Positions 40,713-49,904 of a stretch of DNA of 64,000 nucleotides are shown here, one piece after another. Source of the DNA: Flavobacteriaceae bacterium (GTDB lineage Bacteria; Bacteroidota; Bacteroidia; Flavobacteriales; Flavobacteriaceae). The stretch lies in assembly GCA_947452415.1 (NCBI GenBank), contig CANGCT010000002.1, forward strand, positions 1-64,000, read 5' to 3'. The number at the start of each line of letters is the position of its first letter. The stretch's first letter is position 1. Position numbers and translations under genes: made by a program. The notes below the pieces were generated by a model. That model did not search any database and was not told the DNA's origin. It saw nothing but the letters and a program-made list of their open reading frames with translations.

Positions 40713-42452
40713 TTACCTTTTTAATAGTAATTTTCCAGATTTTACTTCTCCGTTTTCTCCCGAAATTTTATAAAAATAGGCTCCATTTATGGCATCACCA
40801 CCACCATTGTTAGTACCATCCCAAATAACTTGGAATTTTCCTTCATTCACAAAGTTTCCATTTATTAGTTCTTTAACAATTTGTCCTAATTCATTATAGA
40901 TAGTTATCGAAATATTCTGAGGAGAATTCAAAGTAAAAGCAATAGTTGTTTCTTTAGAAAAAGGGTTAGGATAGGCAATTTCGTCAGCATAATTGCTGTT
41001 CCAAATTACAGCAGAATTAGTACTTAGATTATAACAATTACTCAATCCGATGGTATAGGTAGCTGAAATATCTTTATTGTGTCTAGTTGCTGATTCATTT
41101 GCAGGTAAATAGGCACGAACATAATCTACTTGGAGTCCAGTTCCTGTAACAGTTACTCTTAAATGACCAGAATTTCCTACAATTTGTCCTGCAAGATATC
41201 CATAAGTTGCAGCTTGTGACGGATAATTAAAATTTGGTAAACTAGGTTGTGGCGTTTCTTGATATACTAAACAATCTTTATCTTGCTTAACATACAAATG
41301 GTCGTGCCCGTGAAAAAATATATTTACATGATTTTCTGTTAATAAATCTTTAATAGGTTTATACCATCCTGGTCTATAAGTTGCAAAACCAGGAGTTACA
41401 CCATCAGAATTCATGCCTCCCCATTCGTATTTATCAGCATATTCAGTACCTCCACGACCTTCTGGATCGCCACCAACAATTTGATGCGAGAAAATGAATT
41501 TGAATTTAGCGTTACTGTTTTCCAAAGTAGTTCTAAGCCAATTGTATTGTGTTGCTCCCAGTGACCAATACCAACCGGTATTTGCATTTGCATTTGGTTT
41601 CGGATTTGTGTTCCAATAAGGATCAATTACAAGAAATAAAGCATCTCCCCATGTCCAAGAATAATATGCTTTTCTTTGTCCAGGCGTATTATTGGGTCCT
41701 ACAAAATTTTCTGTTGTACTATCACCAGAATAAAATCCATCAGGCCCAGGATTTAAAAAATATTTTTGTCTTTCTTGGGTATTCCAAATAGCAATATTAT
41801 TGGCAGTCCCATCTAAATTCCAACCTGCTTCGCCTTCATGGTTTCCTAACACATTAAATAACGGAACAGAATGGCAAATGGTTTCGTAATTTGAGCGAAG
41901 TAAATTACATCGGTATCCAATTGTATCATGTGGAATTGTATTTGTAGTAAGGTTTTTTAATTTATCCGTCATTAAAAAATCTCCTAAATCAATCATGAAA
42001 TCTGGGTTATCTTCTAATTGGTTTTGCAAACATCTTTGATATAATGCAACGTTTGTAGACGCATCCATATGTGGATCGGCTTGAACTACAAATGTATACG
42101 GGCTTCCAAGTTGCCTTTGTGTGTGAAAATAATGCTCTGTTCGAGAAGTAAAATTTATATCTCCCGGATTTCTATGAACTACTCTATAATAGTATTTAGT
42201 ATCAGGTTGTAAACCATTAATTGTTATTTCTGCAGGTTCATTTGCTGCAAAGGTTTGCCAACTTGTTTGTGATGGATAGACACCACTTGTAGCACCATAT
42301 TGCACTGCCATTTCTGCCGCTGTTGAAAAGAACATATTAATTGAAATACCAGTATCTCTTGGTTTTCCCAATATTTCTTGTCTAGAAACAGTTTGAGCAT
42401 TAATAGTAAAAACAAATGATAATGTTAAAATAAATATATAATAATTTTTCAT
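40713..42452 (-). CDS. metallophosphoesterase with FN3-like N-terminal domain, T9SS domain (FlgD-Ig type)
   Basis: VVQADPHMDAS, DLGDF, LGNHEGEAGW, FFHGHDHLY; AYPNPFSKETTIAFTL...GAYFYKI. Confidence 0.92.
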   Translation of the reverse strand: MKNYYIFILTLSFVFTINAQTVSRQEILGKPRDTGISINMFFSTAAEMAVQYGATSGVYPSQTSWQTFAANEPAEITINGLQPDTKYYYRVVHRNPGDINFTSRTEHYFHTQRQLGSPYTFVVQADPHMDASTNVALYQRCLQNQLEDNPDFMIDLGDFLMTDKLKNLTTNTIPHDTIGYRCNLLRSNYETICHSVPLFNVLGNHEGEAGWNLDGTANNIAIWNTQERQKYFLNPGPDGFYSGDSTTENFVGPNNTPGQRKAYYSWTWGDALFLVIDPYWNTNPKPNANANTGWYWSLGATQYNWLRTTLENSNAKFKFIFSHQIVGGDPEGRGGTEYADKYEWGGMNSDGVTPGFATYRPGWYKPIKDLLTENHVNIFFHGHDHLYVKQDKDCLVYQETPQPSLPNFNYPSQAATYGYLAGQIVGNSGHLRVTVTGTGLQVDYVRAYLPANESATRHNKDISATYTIGLSNCYNLSTNSAVIWNSNYADEIAYPNPFSKETTIAFTLNSPQNISITIYNELGQIVKELINGNFVNEGKFQVIWDGTNNGGGDAINGAYFYKISGENGEVKSGKLLLKR

Positions 42453-42463
42453 CTTAATTTAGT

Positions 42464-44179
42464 TTAGTGTTTGATCATTATCTTTTTAGTTAATCTTGAA
42501 TTTTCGTCTATCTTTAAAAAGTAAACTCCATCTGGAATTTTAGATATATCTATTTCATTTGATTCAAATAATAGTAATGATTGTCCAAGAATATTTGTTA
42601 TTTCATAATGATGGTTATAAGTATTATCTGTAAAATAAATATTTAATATATCGTTAGCTGGATTTGGAAAAGCAATAACCTCCGATTTTGTACTAGCTAC
42701 TTCATTTGAATTTAAGGCGCAAGTACCAACTGTATACGAATAGCCAATTTCTCCATTTGTATGACCTGCAGAACCATTTGTACCAGGAATGTAAGATTTC
42801 ACATAATCTACAGTAACACAATCTGGCGTTACATTTACTTTAATATGTCCCGTGCCATCTAAAGTTACATCGGTATATGCGGTTGCATTTGCAGTATAAC
42901 CAAAGGTATAAGTAGCATCGCTAGGCATAGGGACTTCTTGATAGACAACTCCATTTAATTGTTCTTTTGCGTACAAATGATCGTGTCCTTGAAAGAAAAT
43001 ATCTACCCCTGTATCTTCAAATACTTTTTGAATTGGTTTTCCCCAACCAGGACGGTATTGATCAAATTTATATTGATTGTTTTGCATTCCTCCCCATTCG
43101 TATCCAGTTGCCCAAGCACTACCTCCGCGACCTTGACCCCTAGAATGATGTGCAAAAACAAATTTATGAGTTGCAGTGCTATTTTCTAATACTCCTCGCA
43201 TCCATAAATATTGAGCTTGCCCTAATGTCCAATCCCAGTTTTGTGGCTTAGATCCATCCGCAGGAGTTGCACCAGGAAATATTTCGGTTCTATACACGTC
43301 TAATACTACAAAAAGAGCGTCGCCCCAAGTCCAAGCATAATAATTTTCAGGCATGCCAATTCCAAAATCTTCGACAGTACTGTTTCCTGAATAAAAATTA
43401 TTTGGAAATGGGTTTGGATAATAATATTTTCTCCATTGTGTTCCCCAAACTCCAATTCCGTTTGGAGCAACTGGTAATGAGTTGGTTGAAGTGGTATAAA
43501 TTCCATTTACATTAAGAAAATAATCATTTTCTCCTTCGTGATTTCCTAAACAAACATAAAATGGAATCGAAGTGCATACAGCTCCAAGATATTCTCTGTA
43601 ATTTTTATGCAAAATATCCATATCATTACTACTAGTGACAGTAGGGGCGTGGTCATCACCAAATATATCTCCTAAGGATAGCATAAAATCAGGATTTTCG
43701 GATGCTTCATTTGTAAGAGTAGTTTGATACATTGCTGCATTTGAGTAGTTACTATATAAGTGTTCATCGGCTTCTACCGTAAATGTAAAATTACTTCCTG
43801 CAGAGCGCTGGGTTTGAAAATGGTATTCTGGAGTTGTTGAATAAGTAGATGCCCCAATAAGTTTATATTGCATTCTATAATAATATTTAGAATTTGGCAA
43901 TAATCCAGTTAAATCAATTTCATCAGGAACATTTGAAGCGTTAGTATAAGTAATGGATGTGTTTGTGTAATTCCCGGTTTGTAAACCATATTCTAAAAAA
44001 TAGTTCACATTTTGATCAAATAAGATACTTGCAGTAATTGAAGTATTAGTTGGTCTTCCTAAAATAATGGATTTTTGTTGTGCCTGATTTTTTTGATAGG
44101 AGATACAGATAAGTCCAATTAAAACTATTTTATTTGTCCATTTTTTTGCTAAATAAAATAAAGAATAATTATTTTTCAT
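42464..44179 (-). CDS. metallophosphoesterase paralogue with T9SS domain
   Basis: VEADEHLYSN, SLGDIFGDDH, LGNHEGENDYF, FFQGHDHLYAKEQ; AFPNPANDILNIYF. Confidence 0.92.
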   Translation of the reverse strand: MKNNYSLFYLAKKWTNKIVLIGLICISYQKNQAQQKSIILGRPTNTSITASILFDQNVNYFLEYGLQTGNYTNTSITYTNASNVPDEIDLTGLLPNSKYYYRMQYKLIGASTYSTTPEYHFQTQRSAGSNFTFTVEADEHLYSNYSNAAMYQTTLTNEASENPDFMLSLGDIFGDDHAPTVTSSNDMDILHKNYREYLGAVCTSIPFYVCLGNHEGENDYFLNVNGIYTTSTNSLPVAPNGIGVWGTQWRKYYYPNPFPNNFYSGNSTVEDFGIGMPENYYAWTWGDALFVVLDVYRTEIFPGATPADGSKPQNWDWTLGQAQYLWMRGVLENSTATHKFVFAHHSRGQGRGGSAWATGYEWGGMQNNQYKFDQYRPGWGKPIQKVFEDTGVDIFFQGHDHLYAKEQLNGVVYQEVPMPSDATYTFGYTANATAYTDVTLDGTGHIKVNVTPDCVTVDYVKSYIPGTNGSAGHTNGEIGYSYTVGTCALNSNEVASTKSEVIAFPNPANDILNIYFTDNTYNHHYEITNILGQSLLLFESNEIDISKIPDGVYFLKIDENSRLTKKIMIKH

Positions 44180-44239
44180 AAACTTTTTTTTGGTTATAAT
44201 AGTTGTTAAGACTTTAAAAATGAAATATGGTTTAATTGT

Positions 44240-44279
44240 AAAAAAAAATCCTTTAAAAATTTTACTTTTAAAGGATTTA
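44240..44279 (-). terminator. trxB terminator
   Basis: Minus strand AAATCCTTTAAAAGTAAAATTTTTAAAGGATTTTTTTTT. Confidence 0.75.
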
Positions 44280-44299
44280 AATCTTAAACTGAGGAAATA

Positions 44300-45247
44300 T
44301 TATTCTTTGCTTGCCAAATATCTTTCGGCATCCAAAGCAGCCATACATCCAGTTCCTGCAGCAGTAATTGCTTGACGGTACACGTGGTCAGCGGCATCAC
44401 CACCTACAAATACACCAGTAACATTTGTTTTGGAAGTACCGGGAATGCTTACTATATATCCAGTTTCATCTAGGGTGATAAAGTCTTTAAAAATATCGGT
44501 ATTTGGCTTATGTCCAATTGCTACGAAAAAACCAGTTGCAGGAATTTCTTTAGTTTCACCAGAGTTTCTGTTTTTAACACGAACAGCAGTAACTACCTGT
44601 CCGTCACCTAAAACTTCATCGGTTTCTGTATTCAATAATATTTCAATATTTTCAGTTTTTCTAACACGTTCTGCCATGATTTTAGAAGCTCTAAATTGCT
44701 CACTTCTTACTAGCATGGTCACTTTTTTACAAAGCTTAGAAAGGTAATGTGCTTCCTCACAAGCCGAATCTCCAGCTCCAACTATTACAACTTCTTGATT
44801 TCTATAGAAAAAACCATCGCAAACAGCACATGCAGATACACCACCACCCATTTTTAAATAATGTTGTTCAGAATCTAAACCTAAATATTTTGCAGAAGCT
44901 CCAGTAGAAATGATTACAGTTTCACAATGTAATTCTTTAGTATCATTAATCCAAACTTTATGTATAGGCCCTGAAAAGTCTACTTTAGTAGCCCATCCAT
45001 CCCGAACATCGGTGCCAAAACGTTGTGCTTGTAGTTGTAAGTTAATCATCATTTCTGGTCCAGTAATTCCTTCAGGATTTCCAGGCCAGTTTTCTACCTC
45101 ATTGGTAGTAGTTAATTGTCCGCCAGGCTGTGTCCCTTGGTACAAAACCGGATTCATATTAGCTCTTGAAGCATATATAGCAGCAGTATAACCCGCTGGT
45201 CCAGAACCTATAATAAGACATTTTATTTTTTCAATTGTTTCAGACAT
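44300..45247 (-). CDS. trxB: thioredoxin-disulfide reductase
   Basis: IGSGPAGYTAAIYASRANM, CAVCDGFFYRNQEVVIVGAGDSACEEA, GVFVGGDAADHVYRQAITAAGTGCMAALDAERYL. Confidence 0.96.
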   Translation of the reverse strand: MSETIEKIKCLIIGSGPAGYTAAIYASRANMNPVLYQGTQPGGQLTTTNEVENWPGNPEGITGPEMMINLQLQAQRFGTDVRDGWATKVDFSGPIHKVWINDTKELHCETVIISTGASAKYLGLDSEQHYLKMGGGVSACAVCDGFFYRNQEVVIVGAGDSACEEAHYLSKLCKKVTMLVRSEQFRASKIMAERVRKTENIEILLNTETDEVLGDGQVVTAVRVKNRNSGETKEIPATGFFVAIGHKPNTDIFKDFITLDETGYIVSIPGTSKTNVTGVFVGGDAADHVYRQAITAAGTGCMAALDAERYLASKE

Positions 45248-45355
45248 AACATAATTTTTAATAAATGCAAAGGTAAGTTTTTATTGAAATATATTCCTAA
45301 AAATGCGAACAGAAATAATATGGAAAATTTATTTAAATTATTAGGTGAAAATATT

Positions 45356-45385
45356 TTGAGAACTGATTTATTGTGGCTATATTTG
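45356..45385 (+). promoter_or_regulatory. Bacteroidota-type promoter of tRNA-Pro
   Basis: TTG (45356-45358), N19, TATATTTG (45378-45385), 10 nt before the tRNA 5' end. Confidence 0.7.
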
Positions 45386-45395
45386 CATCCGCTTT

Positions 45396-45470
45396 CGGGG
45401 TGTAGCGTAGCCCGGTTATCGCGCCTGCTTTGGGAGCAGGAGGCCGCAGGTTCGAATCCTGCCACCCCGA
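45396..45470 (+). tRNA. tRNA-Pro (anticodon TGG)
   Basis: Acceptor CGGGGTG/CACCCCG+A; anticodon arm CCTGC-TTTGGGA-GCAGG; T arm GCAGG-TTCGAAT-CCTGC. CCA not encoded. Confidence 0.96.
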
Positions 45471-45471
45471 C

Positions 45472-45508
45472 AAAAGTCTTTTCATTTTATTGGAAAGACT
45501 TTTTTTTA
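45472..45508 (+). terminator. tRNA-Pro terminator
   Basis: AAAAGTCTTTTC-ATTTTATT-GGAAAGACTTTT then T-run. Confidence 0.8.
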
Positions 45509-45771
45509 TTGATTAAATCCAATATTTTATAATTGCTTAGCAAAATGATAAATGAAACATCTAATCTTAATTTGCCACTCTAAATCCAAAATGATTGAGA
45601 AAACCTAATTCTTTTTGTACATAATAGTGCTATTACAGATTTTGTTAATAAATTTGTGGCTAACATACCAACATCTAGATTTGTATCCATTAATTTTGAT
45701 ATTAATTCTTGGAATACCATTACAAAAAGGAATAACTCAAAACATTATATTTTTAAGAGAGAACTAAATAT

Positions 45772-47892
45772 ATGATTACAAATGCCAATTATAGATATAT
45801 AGATAGAGAAAAAAGTTGGTTAACTTTTAACGCTCGAGTATTACAAGAAGCTGCTGATGAAGCTGTTCCTTTATTGGATAGGCTTCGCTTTTTAGGAATT
45901 TTCTCAAATAATTTAGATGAATTCTTCAGAGTTCGCTTTGCTGCTATTCGGCGCTTAAGTTTGTCTGGTAAAACAGGAGAAAAAATTCTAGGCGGAATTA
46001 GTGCCCAACAATTGGTAAAAGATATTACCGCAATAGTTATTCAGCAACAATCCGAAAGTTTGAGAATACTTAGTATTATTGAAAAACAATTAGAAAAAGA
46101 AAATATCATAATTGTAAATGAAAATCAGTTATGCCAAGAACATCAAGACTTCGTTCATGAATTATTTATTGAAAAAGTAAGTCCAGAACTAGTCACTATT
46201 ATCCTAAATGATTTAGCAGAATTTCCTTTATTAAAAGATACTTCAGGATATTTGGCTATTAAATTAGTCATGAAAACGGATGAAAAATCCAAAGTATTAG
46301 GATTAATAAAACCCAAAAAAGAGATTCGGTATGCCATTATTGAAATACCAAAAAACATTAATAGAATTGTAGTACTTCCTTCTATTGGAGCCAAACAATA
46401 CATTATGTTATTAGACGATGTAATTCGATACAATTTAAGTAGTATTTTTAATATTTTTGATTACGAAAGTATTTCAGCACACATGATAAAAATTACTCGA
46501 GATGCCCAATTGGATATTGATAGTGATATGAGTAAAAGTATGTTGCAAAAAATTGCAACTTCGGTAAAAGATAGAAGAATAGGGGAGCCTGTTCGTTTCG
46601 TTTATGATAAAACTATTGATAAAGATACCTTGGATTTTTTCTTGAATAGAATGAAAATTGAATCAACCGACAGCATTATTCCCGGCGGAAGATACCATAA
46701 CCGTAGAGATTATATGAATTTTCCAAATTTAGGAAGGTTTGATTTATTATACCAACAAAAAAAACCTTTGGATGTTTTAGGATTGTCATTTGAAGGAAGT
46801 ATTTTACAAAAAATATCCCAAAAAGATTTCCTCATTTTTGCGCCCTATCAATCGTTTTCTTATTTAATAAAATTTTTGAGAGAAGTAGCTTTAGATCCTA
46901 AGGTAACAACTATAAAAATTACATTATATCGTTTAGCCAAAAATTCTCAAATTATCAGTTCTTTAATTAATGCTGCTAAAAATGGAAAACGAGTGGTGGT
47001 TCAAATTGAACTTCAAGCACGTTTTGATGAAGCTAATAATATTTCCTATGCCGAACAAATGCAACAAGAAGGAATTGAACTAATTTTTGGAATTAAAGGA
47101 CTTAAAGTGCACAGTAAAATATGCGTAATTGAAAGACTTGAAGAAAACAAGTTAAAGCGCTATGGGTTTATTTCTACTGGAAATTTTAATGAAGCAACAG
47201 CTAAAGTGTATACGGATGTTACTTTATTAACTAGTCATTCACAAATATTAAAAGATGTTACTAAAATTTTCGATTTTTTTGATATCAATTATAGATTGCA
47301 TCGATATAAACATTTAATAGTTTCACCACATTATTCGCGAGCTAAATTCTATAAACTTATTGATAGAGAAATTCATAATGCCATGGCAGGAAGACCAGCT
47401 TATATAAATTTAAAAATGAATAGTCTTTCAGATTTTGCAATGATAGACAAACTATATGAAGCTAGTAATGCTGGTGTGAAAATGAAATTACAAATTCGTG
47501 GAATTTGTTCCTTAATACCCGGAGTAAAAGGTATGAGTGAAAATATTGAAGCAATTAGTATTGTTGATAATTTTCTGGAACATTCTAGAGTTTTTATATT
47601 TTGTAACGACGGTAATCCCGACGTGTTTATATCATCTGCCGATTTTATGACTAGAAATATCGATGGTAGGGTAGAAGTAACATGTCCAATTTATCAAGAA
47701 GATATTAAAAAACAACTAATTGATACCTTTGAAGTTGGCTGGAAAGGAAATGTAAAAGCGAGATACCATTCAGAAAAACTAGATAATAAATATAGAATTA
47801 GAAAAGAAAACGAACCAATTTTTAGAGCCCAACAGGAAACCTATAATTATTATCAAAACCAGCAGGAGACTACTAGTGAAAATATGTTTTAG
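45772..47892 (+). CDS. ppk1: polyphosphate kinase 1
   Basis: REKSWLTFNARVLQEA, SNNLDEFFRVRFA, DVLLxxP-like DFLIFAPYQSF, GLKVHSKICVI, STGNFNEATAKVYTD. Confidence 0.96.
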   Translation: MITNANYRYIDREKSWLTFNARVLQEAADEAVPLLDRLRFLGIFSNNLDEFFRVRFAAIRRLSLSGKTGEKILGGISAQQLVKDITAIVIQQQSESLRILSIIEKQLEKENIIIVNENQLCQEHQDFVHELFIEKVSPELVTIILNDLAEFPLLKDTSGYLAIKLVMKTDEKSKVLGLIKPKKEIRYAIIEIPKNINRIVVLPSIGAKQYIMLLDDVIRYNLSSIFNIFDYESISAHMIKITRDAQLDIDSDMSKSMLQKIATSVKDRRIGEPVRFVYDKTIDKDTLDFFLNRMKIESTDSIIPGGRYHNRRDYMNFPNLGRFDLLYQQKKPLDVLGLSFEGSILQKISQKDFLIFAPYQSFSYLIKFLREVALDPKVTTIKITLYRLAKNSQIISSLINAAKNGKRVVVQIELQARFDEANNISYAEQMQQEGIELIFGIKGLKVHSKICVIERLEENKLKRYGFISTGNFNEATAKVYTDVTLLTSHSQILKDVTKIFDFFDINYRLHRYKHLIVSPHYSRAKFYKLIDREIHNAMAGRPAYINLKMNSLSDFAMIDKLYEASNAGVKMKLQIRGICSLIPGVKGMSENIEAISIVDNFLEHSRVFIFCNDGNPDVFISSADFMTRNIDGRVEVTCPIYQEDIKKQLIDTFEVGWKGNVKARYHSEKLDNKYRIRKENEPIFRAQQETYNYYQNQQETTSENMF

Positions 47893-47922
47893 TACAAACA
47901 AAATAATACCCAACCATAAGAC

Positions 47923-48813
47923 ATGATTTCAATAAAAAAATATGCTGCAATTGACATTGGTTCCAATGCCATGCGATTGCTAATAACCAACATAGTAGAA
48001 CAAGAAGGCAAAGAAACACAATTCAATAAATCGGCACTTATTAGGGTGCCAATTCGTTTGGGTCAGGATGCATTTACTGTTGGTGAAATTATTTCCGAAA
48101 ATATTGATAGAATGGTAGATGCAATGGATGCTTTTAGACTTTTAATGAAAGTTTATAAAGTTGATAATTACAAGGCTTGTGCAACTTCTGCAATGAGAGA
48201 AGCCTATAATGGAAAAGAAGTTGCAGCTATTATTAAAGAAAAAACTAAAATTGAGATTGAAATAATTGACGGAAAACAAGAAGCAGCTATTATTGCATCC
48301 TCTGACTTGCATAATTTTATTGCTACTGATAAAACATATTTATATGTAGATGTTGGTGGTGGTAGCACCGAATTTTCTCTTTTTGCAGATGGACAAATGG
48401 TGGCGTCTAAATCTTTTAAAAATGGTACAGTTCGATTACTTAATGACATGGTAAATGAAGTTGTTTGGCAAGAAATTGAAAAATGGATTACTACGAATTG
48501 CAAGCCATATGAAAATATTACCCTTATTGGTTCGGGTGGAAATATTAATAAGTTATTCAAACTTTCCGAAAAACAACAAGATAAACCCTTGTCTTTCTTG
48601 TATTTAAATGCTCAATACCAATATTTAAATTCTTTAACTTACGAGCAGCGCATAGCCGAACTTGGTTTAAATACCGATCGAGCCGACGTTATCATTCCTG
48701 CAACCAGAATCTATCTTAATGCTATGAAATGGAGTGGTGCCCGACAAATATACGTGCCTAAAATAGGACTTTCCGATGGAATTGTTAAGGCTTTATATTA
48801 TGGTACTATTTAA
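47923..48813 (+). CDS. ppx: Ppx/GppA family exopolyphosphatase
   Basis: AAIDIGSNAMRLLI, YVDVGGGSTEFSLF. Confidence 0.92.
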   Translation: MISIKKYAAIDIGSNAMRLLITNIVEQEGKETQFNKSALIRVPIRLGQDAFTVGEIISENIDRMVDAMDAFRLLMKVYKVDNYKACATSAMREAYNGKEVAAIIKEKTKIEIEIIDGKQEAAIIASSDLHNFIATDKTYLYVDVGGGSTEFSLFADGQMVASKSFKNGTVRLLNDMVNEVVWQEIEKWITTNCKPYENITLIGSGGNINKLFKLSEKQQDKPLSFLYLNAQYQYLNSLTYEQRIAELGLNTDRADVIIPATRIYLNAMKWSGARQIYVPKIGLSDGIVKALYYGTI

Positions 48814-48848
48814 ATTAAAAATTAATTTCAAAACACAAAACCCATATT

Positions 48849-49850
48849 ATGAAAAAAATAATTTTACTTTTAACATTTTTATCTTTAGTTTCTTGTAAAC
48901 ATGAAGAAAAACCCTTTACTTATTTCGAATCGCAAGAAACTGGAATTCAAAATGGCGGAGTTAAAATGATTGCAATTGAAACTCCTAAAGGAAAGTTTAA
49001 TGTTTGGACAAAACGTTTTGGAAACAATCCGAAAATAAAAGTGCTATTGCTTAATGGCGGTCCCGGATTGTCGCACGAATATTTTGAATGTATGGAAAGT
49101 TTTCTTCCAAAAGAAGGAATCGAATTTATCTATTACGATCAACTAGGTACTGGTTTTTCTGACAATCCAAACGACACTACTATGTGGGATTTACCACGAT
49201 ATGTAGAGGAAGTAGAGCAAGTTCGTGTTGCTTTGCAACTTAACAAAGATAATTTTTATCTTTTGGGACATTCTTGGGGTGGAATACTTGCAATGCAATA
49301 TGCCTTGAAATATCAGAATAATTTAAAAGGTCTAGTGGTTTCTAATATGATGGCTAGTTGCCCTAAATATGGCGAATATTCTAAAGTGTTAGAAAAACAA
49401 ATGAATCCAGAAGTATTAAAAACGATTAGAGATTTGGAAGCCAAAAAAGATTATGCCAATCCTAAATACATGGAATTATTGATGGCAAATTTCTATAATC
49501 AGCATATACTAAGAAAACCAGTTAATGAATGGCCTGAGCCGGTAACAAGATCTTCTGGAAGAATGAATCAATCGCTTTATATTACTATGCAAGGACCAAG
49601 CGAATTAGGCCTTTCAGGTAAATTAACTAATTGGGATGTTTCTAAAGAATTGAAAAATATTACCATTTCTACTTTAGTTATTGGAGGAAAATACGATACG
49701 ATGGATCCTGAATACATGAAATGGATGGCAACTCAATTTACAAAAGGAACTTATTTGTACTGCGCCAACGGAAGCCACATGAGTATGTATGACGACCAAC
49801 AAACCTATATGAATGGCTTGATTGATTTTTTAAAAAAAGGAGAAAAGTAG
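48849..49850 (+). CDS. proline iminopeptidase-family alpha/beta hydrolase (lipoprotein)
   Basis: Lipobox LVSC; LNGGPGLSHEYFE, YYDQLGTGFS, LLGHSWGGILAMQYALKY. Confidence 0.9.
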   Translation: MKKIILLLTFLSLVSCKHEEKPFTYFESQETGIQNGGVKMIAIETPKGKFNVWTKRFGNNPKIKVLLLNGGPGLSHEYFECMESFLPKEGIEFIYYDQLGTGFSDNPNDTTMWDLPRYVEEVEQVRVALQLNKDNFYLLGHSWGGILAMQYALKYQNNLKGLVVSNMMASCPKYGEYSKVLEKQMNPEVLKTIRDLEAKKDYANPKYMELLMANFYNQHILRKPVNEWPEPVTRSSGRMNQSLYITMQGPSELGLSGKLTNWDVSKELKNITISTLVIGGKYDTMDPEYMKWMATQFTKGTYLYCANGSHMSMYDDQQTYMNGLIDFLKKGEK

Positions 49851-49865
49851 GTTCGAAGTATAATT

Positions 49866-49904
49866 AAAAAAGGGATTGAAGTTTTTTCAATCCCTTTTTT
49901 TTTA
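49866..49904. terminator. bidirectional terminator
   Basis: AAAAAGGGATTGAA-GTTT-TTTCAATCCCTTTTTTTTT between convergent genes. Confidence 0.8.

Noticed and set aside
45223-45465. 80-aa minus ORF MAGFEPAASCSQSRRDNRATLHPE...
   Set aside because: Antisense of tRNA-Pro; AGFEPAAS is a classic spurious translation of a tRNA.
45396-45470. tRNA-Pro as integration site of a mobile element
   Set aside because: No integrase, no duplicated tRNA 3' end and core genes on both sides.
45510-45771. Possible decayed gene upstream of ppk1
   Set aside because: Only short broken frames (e.g. MDTNLDVGMLATNLLTKSVIALL on minus); no family recognised, so not annotated.
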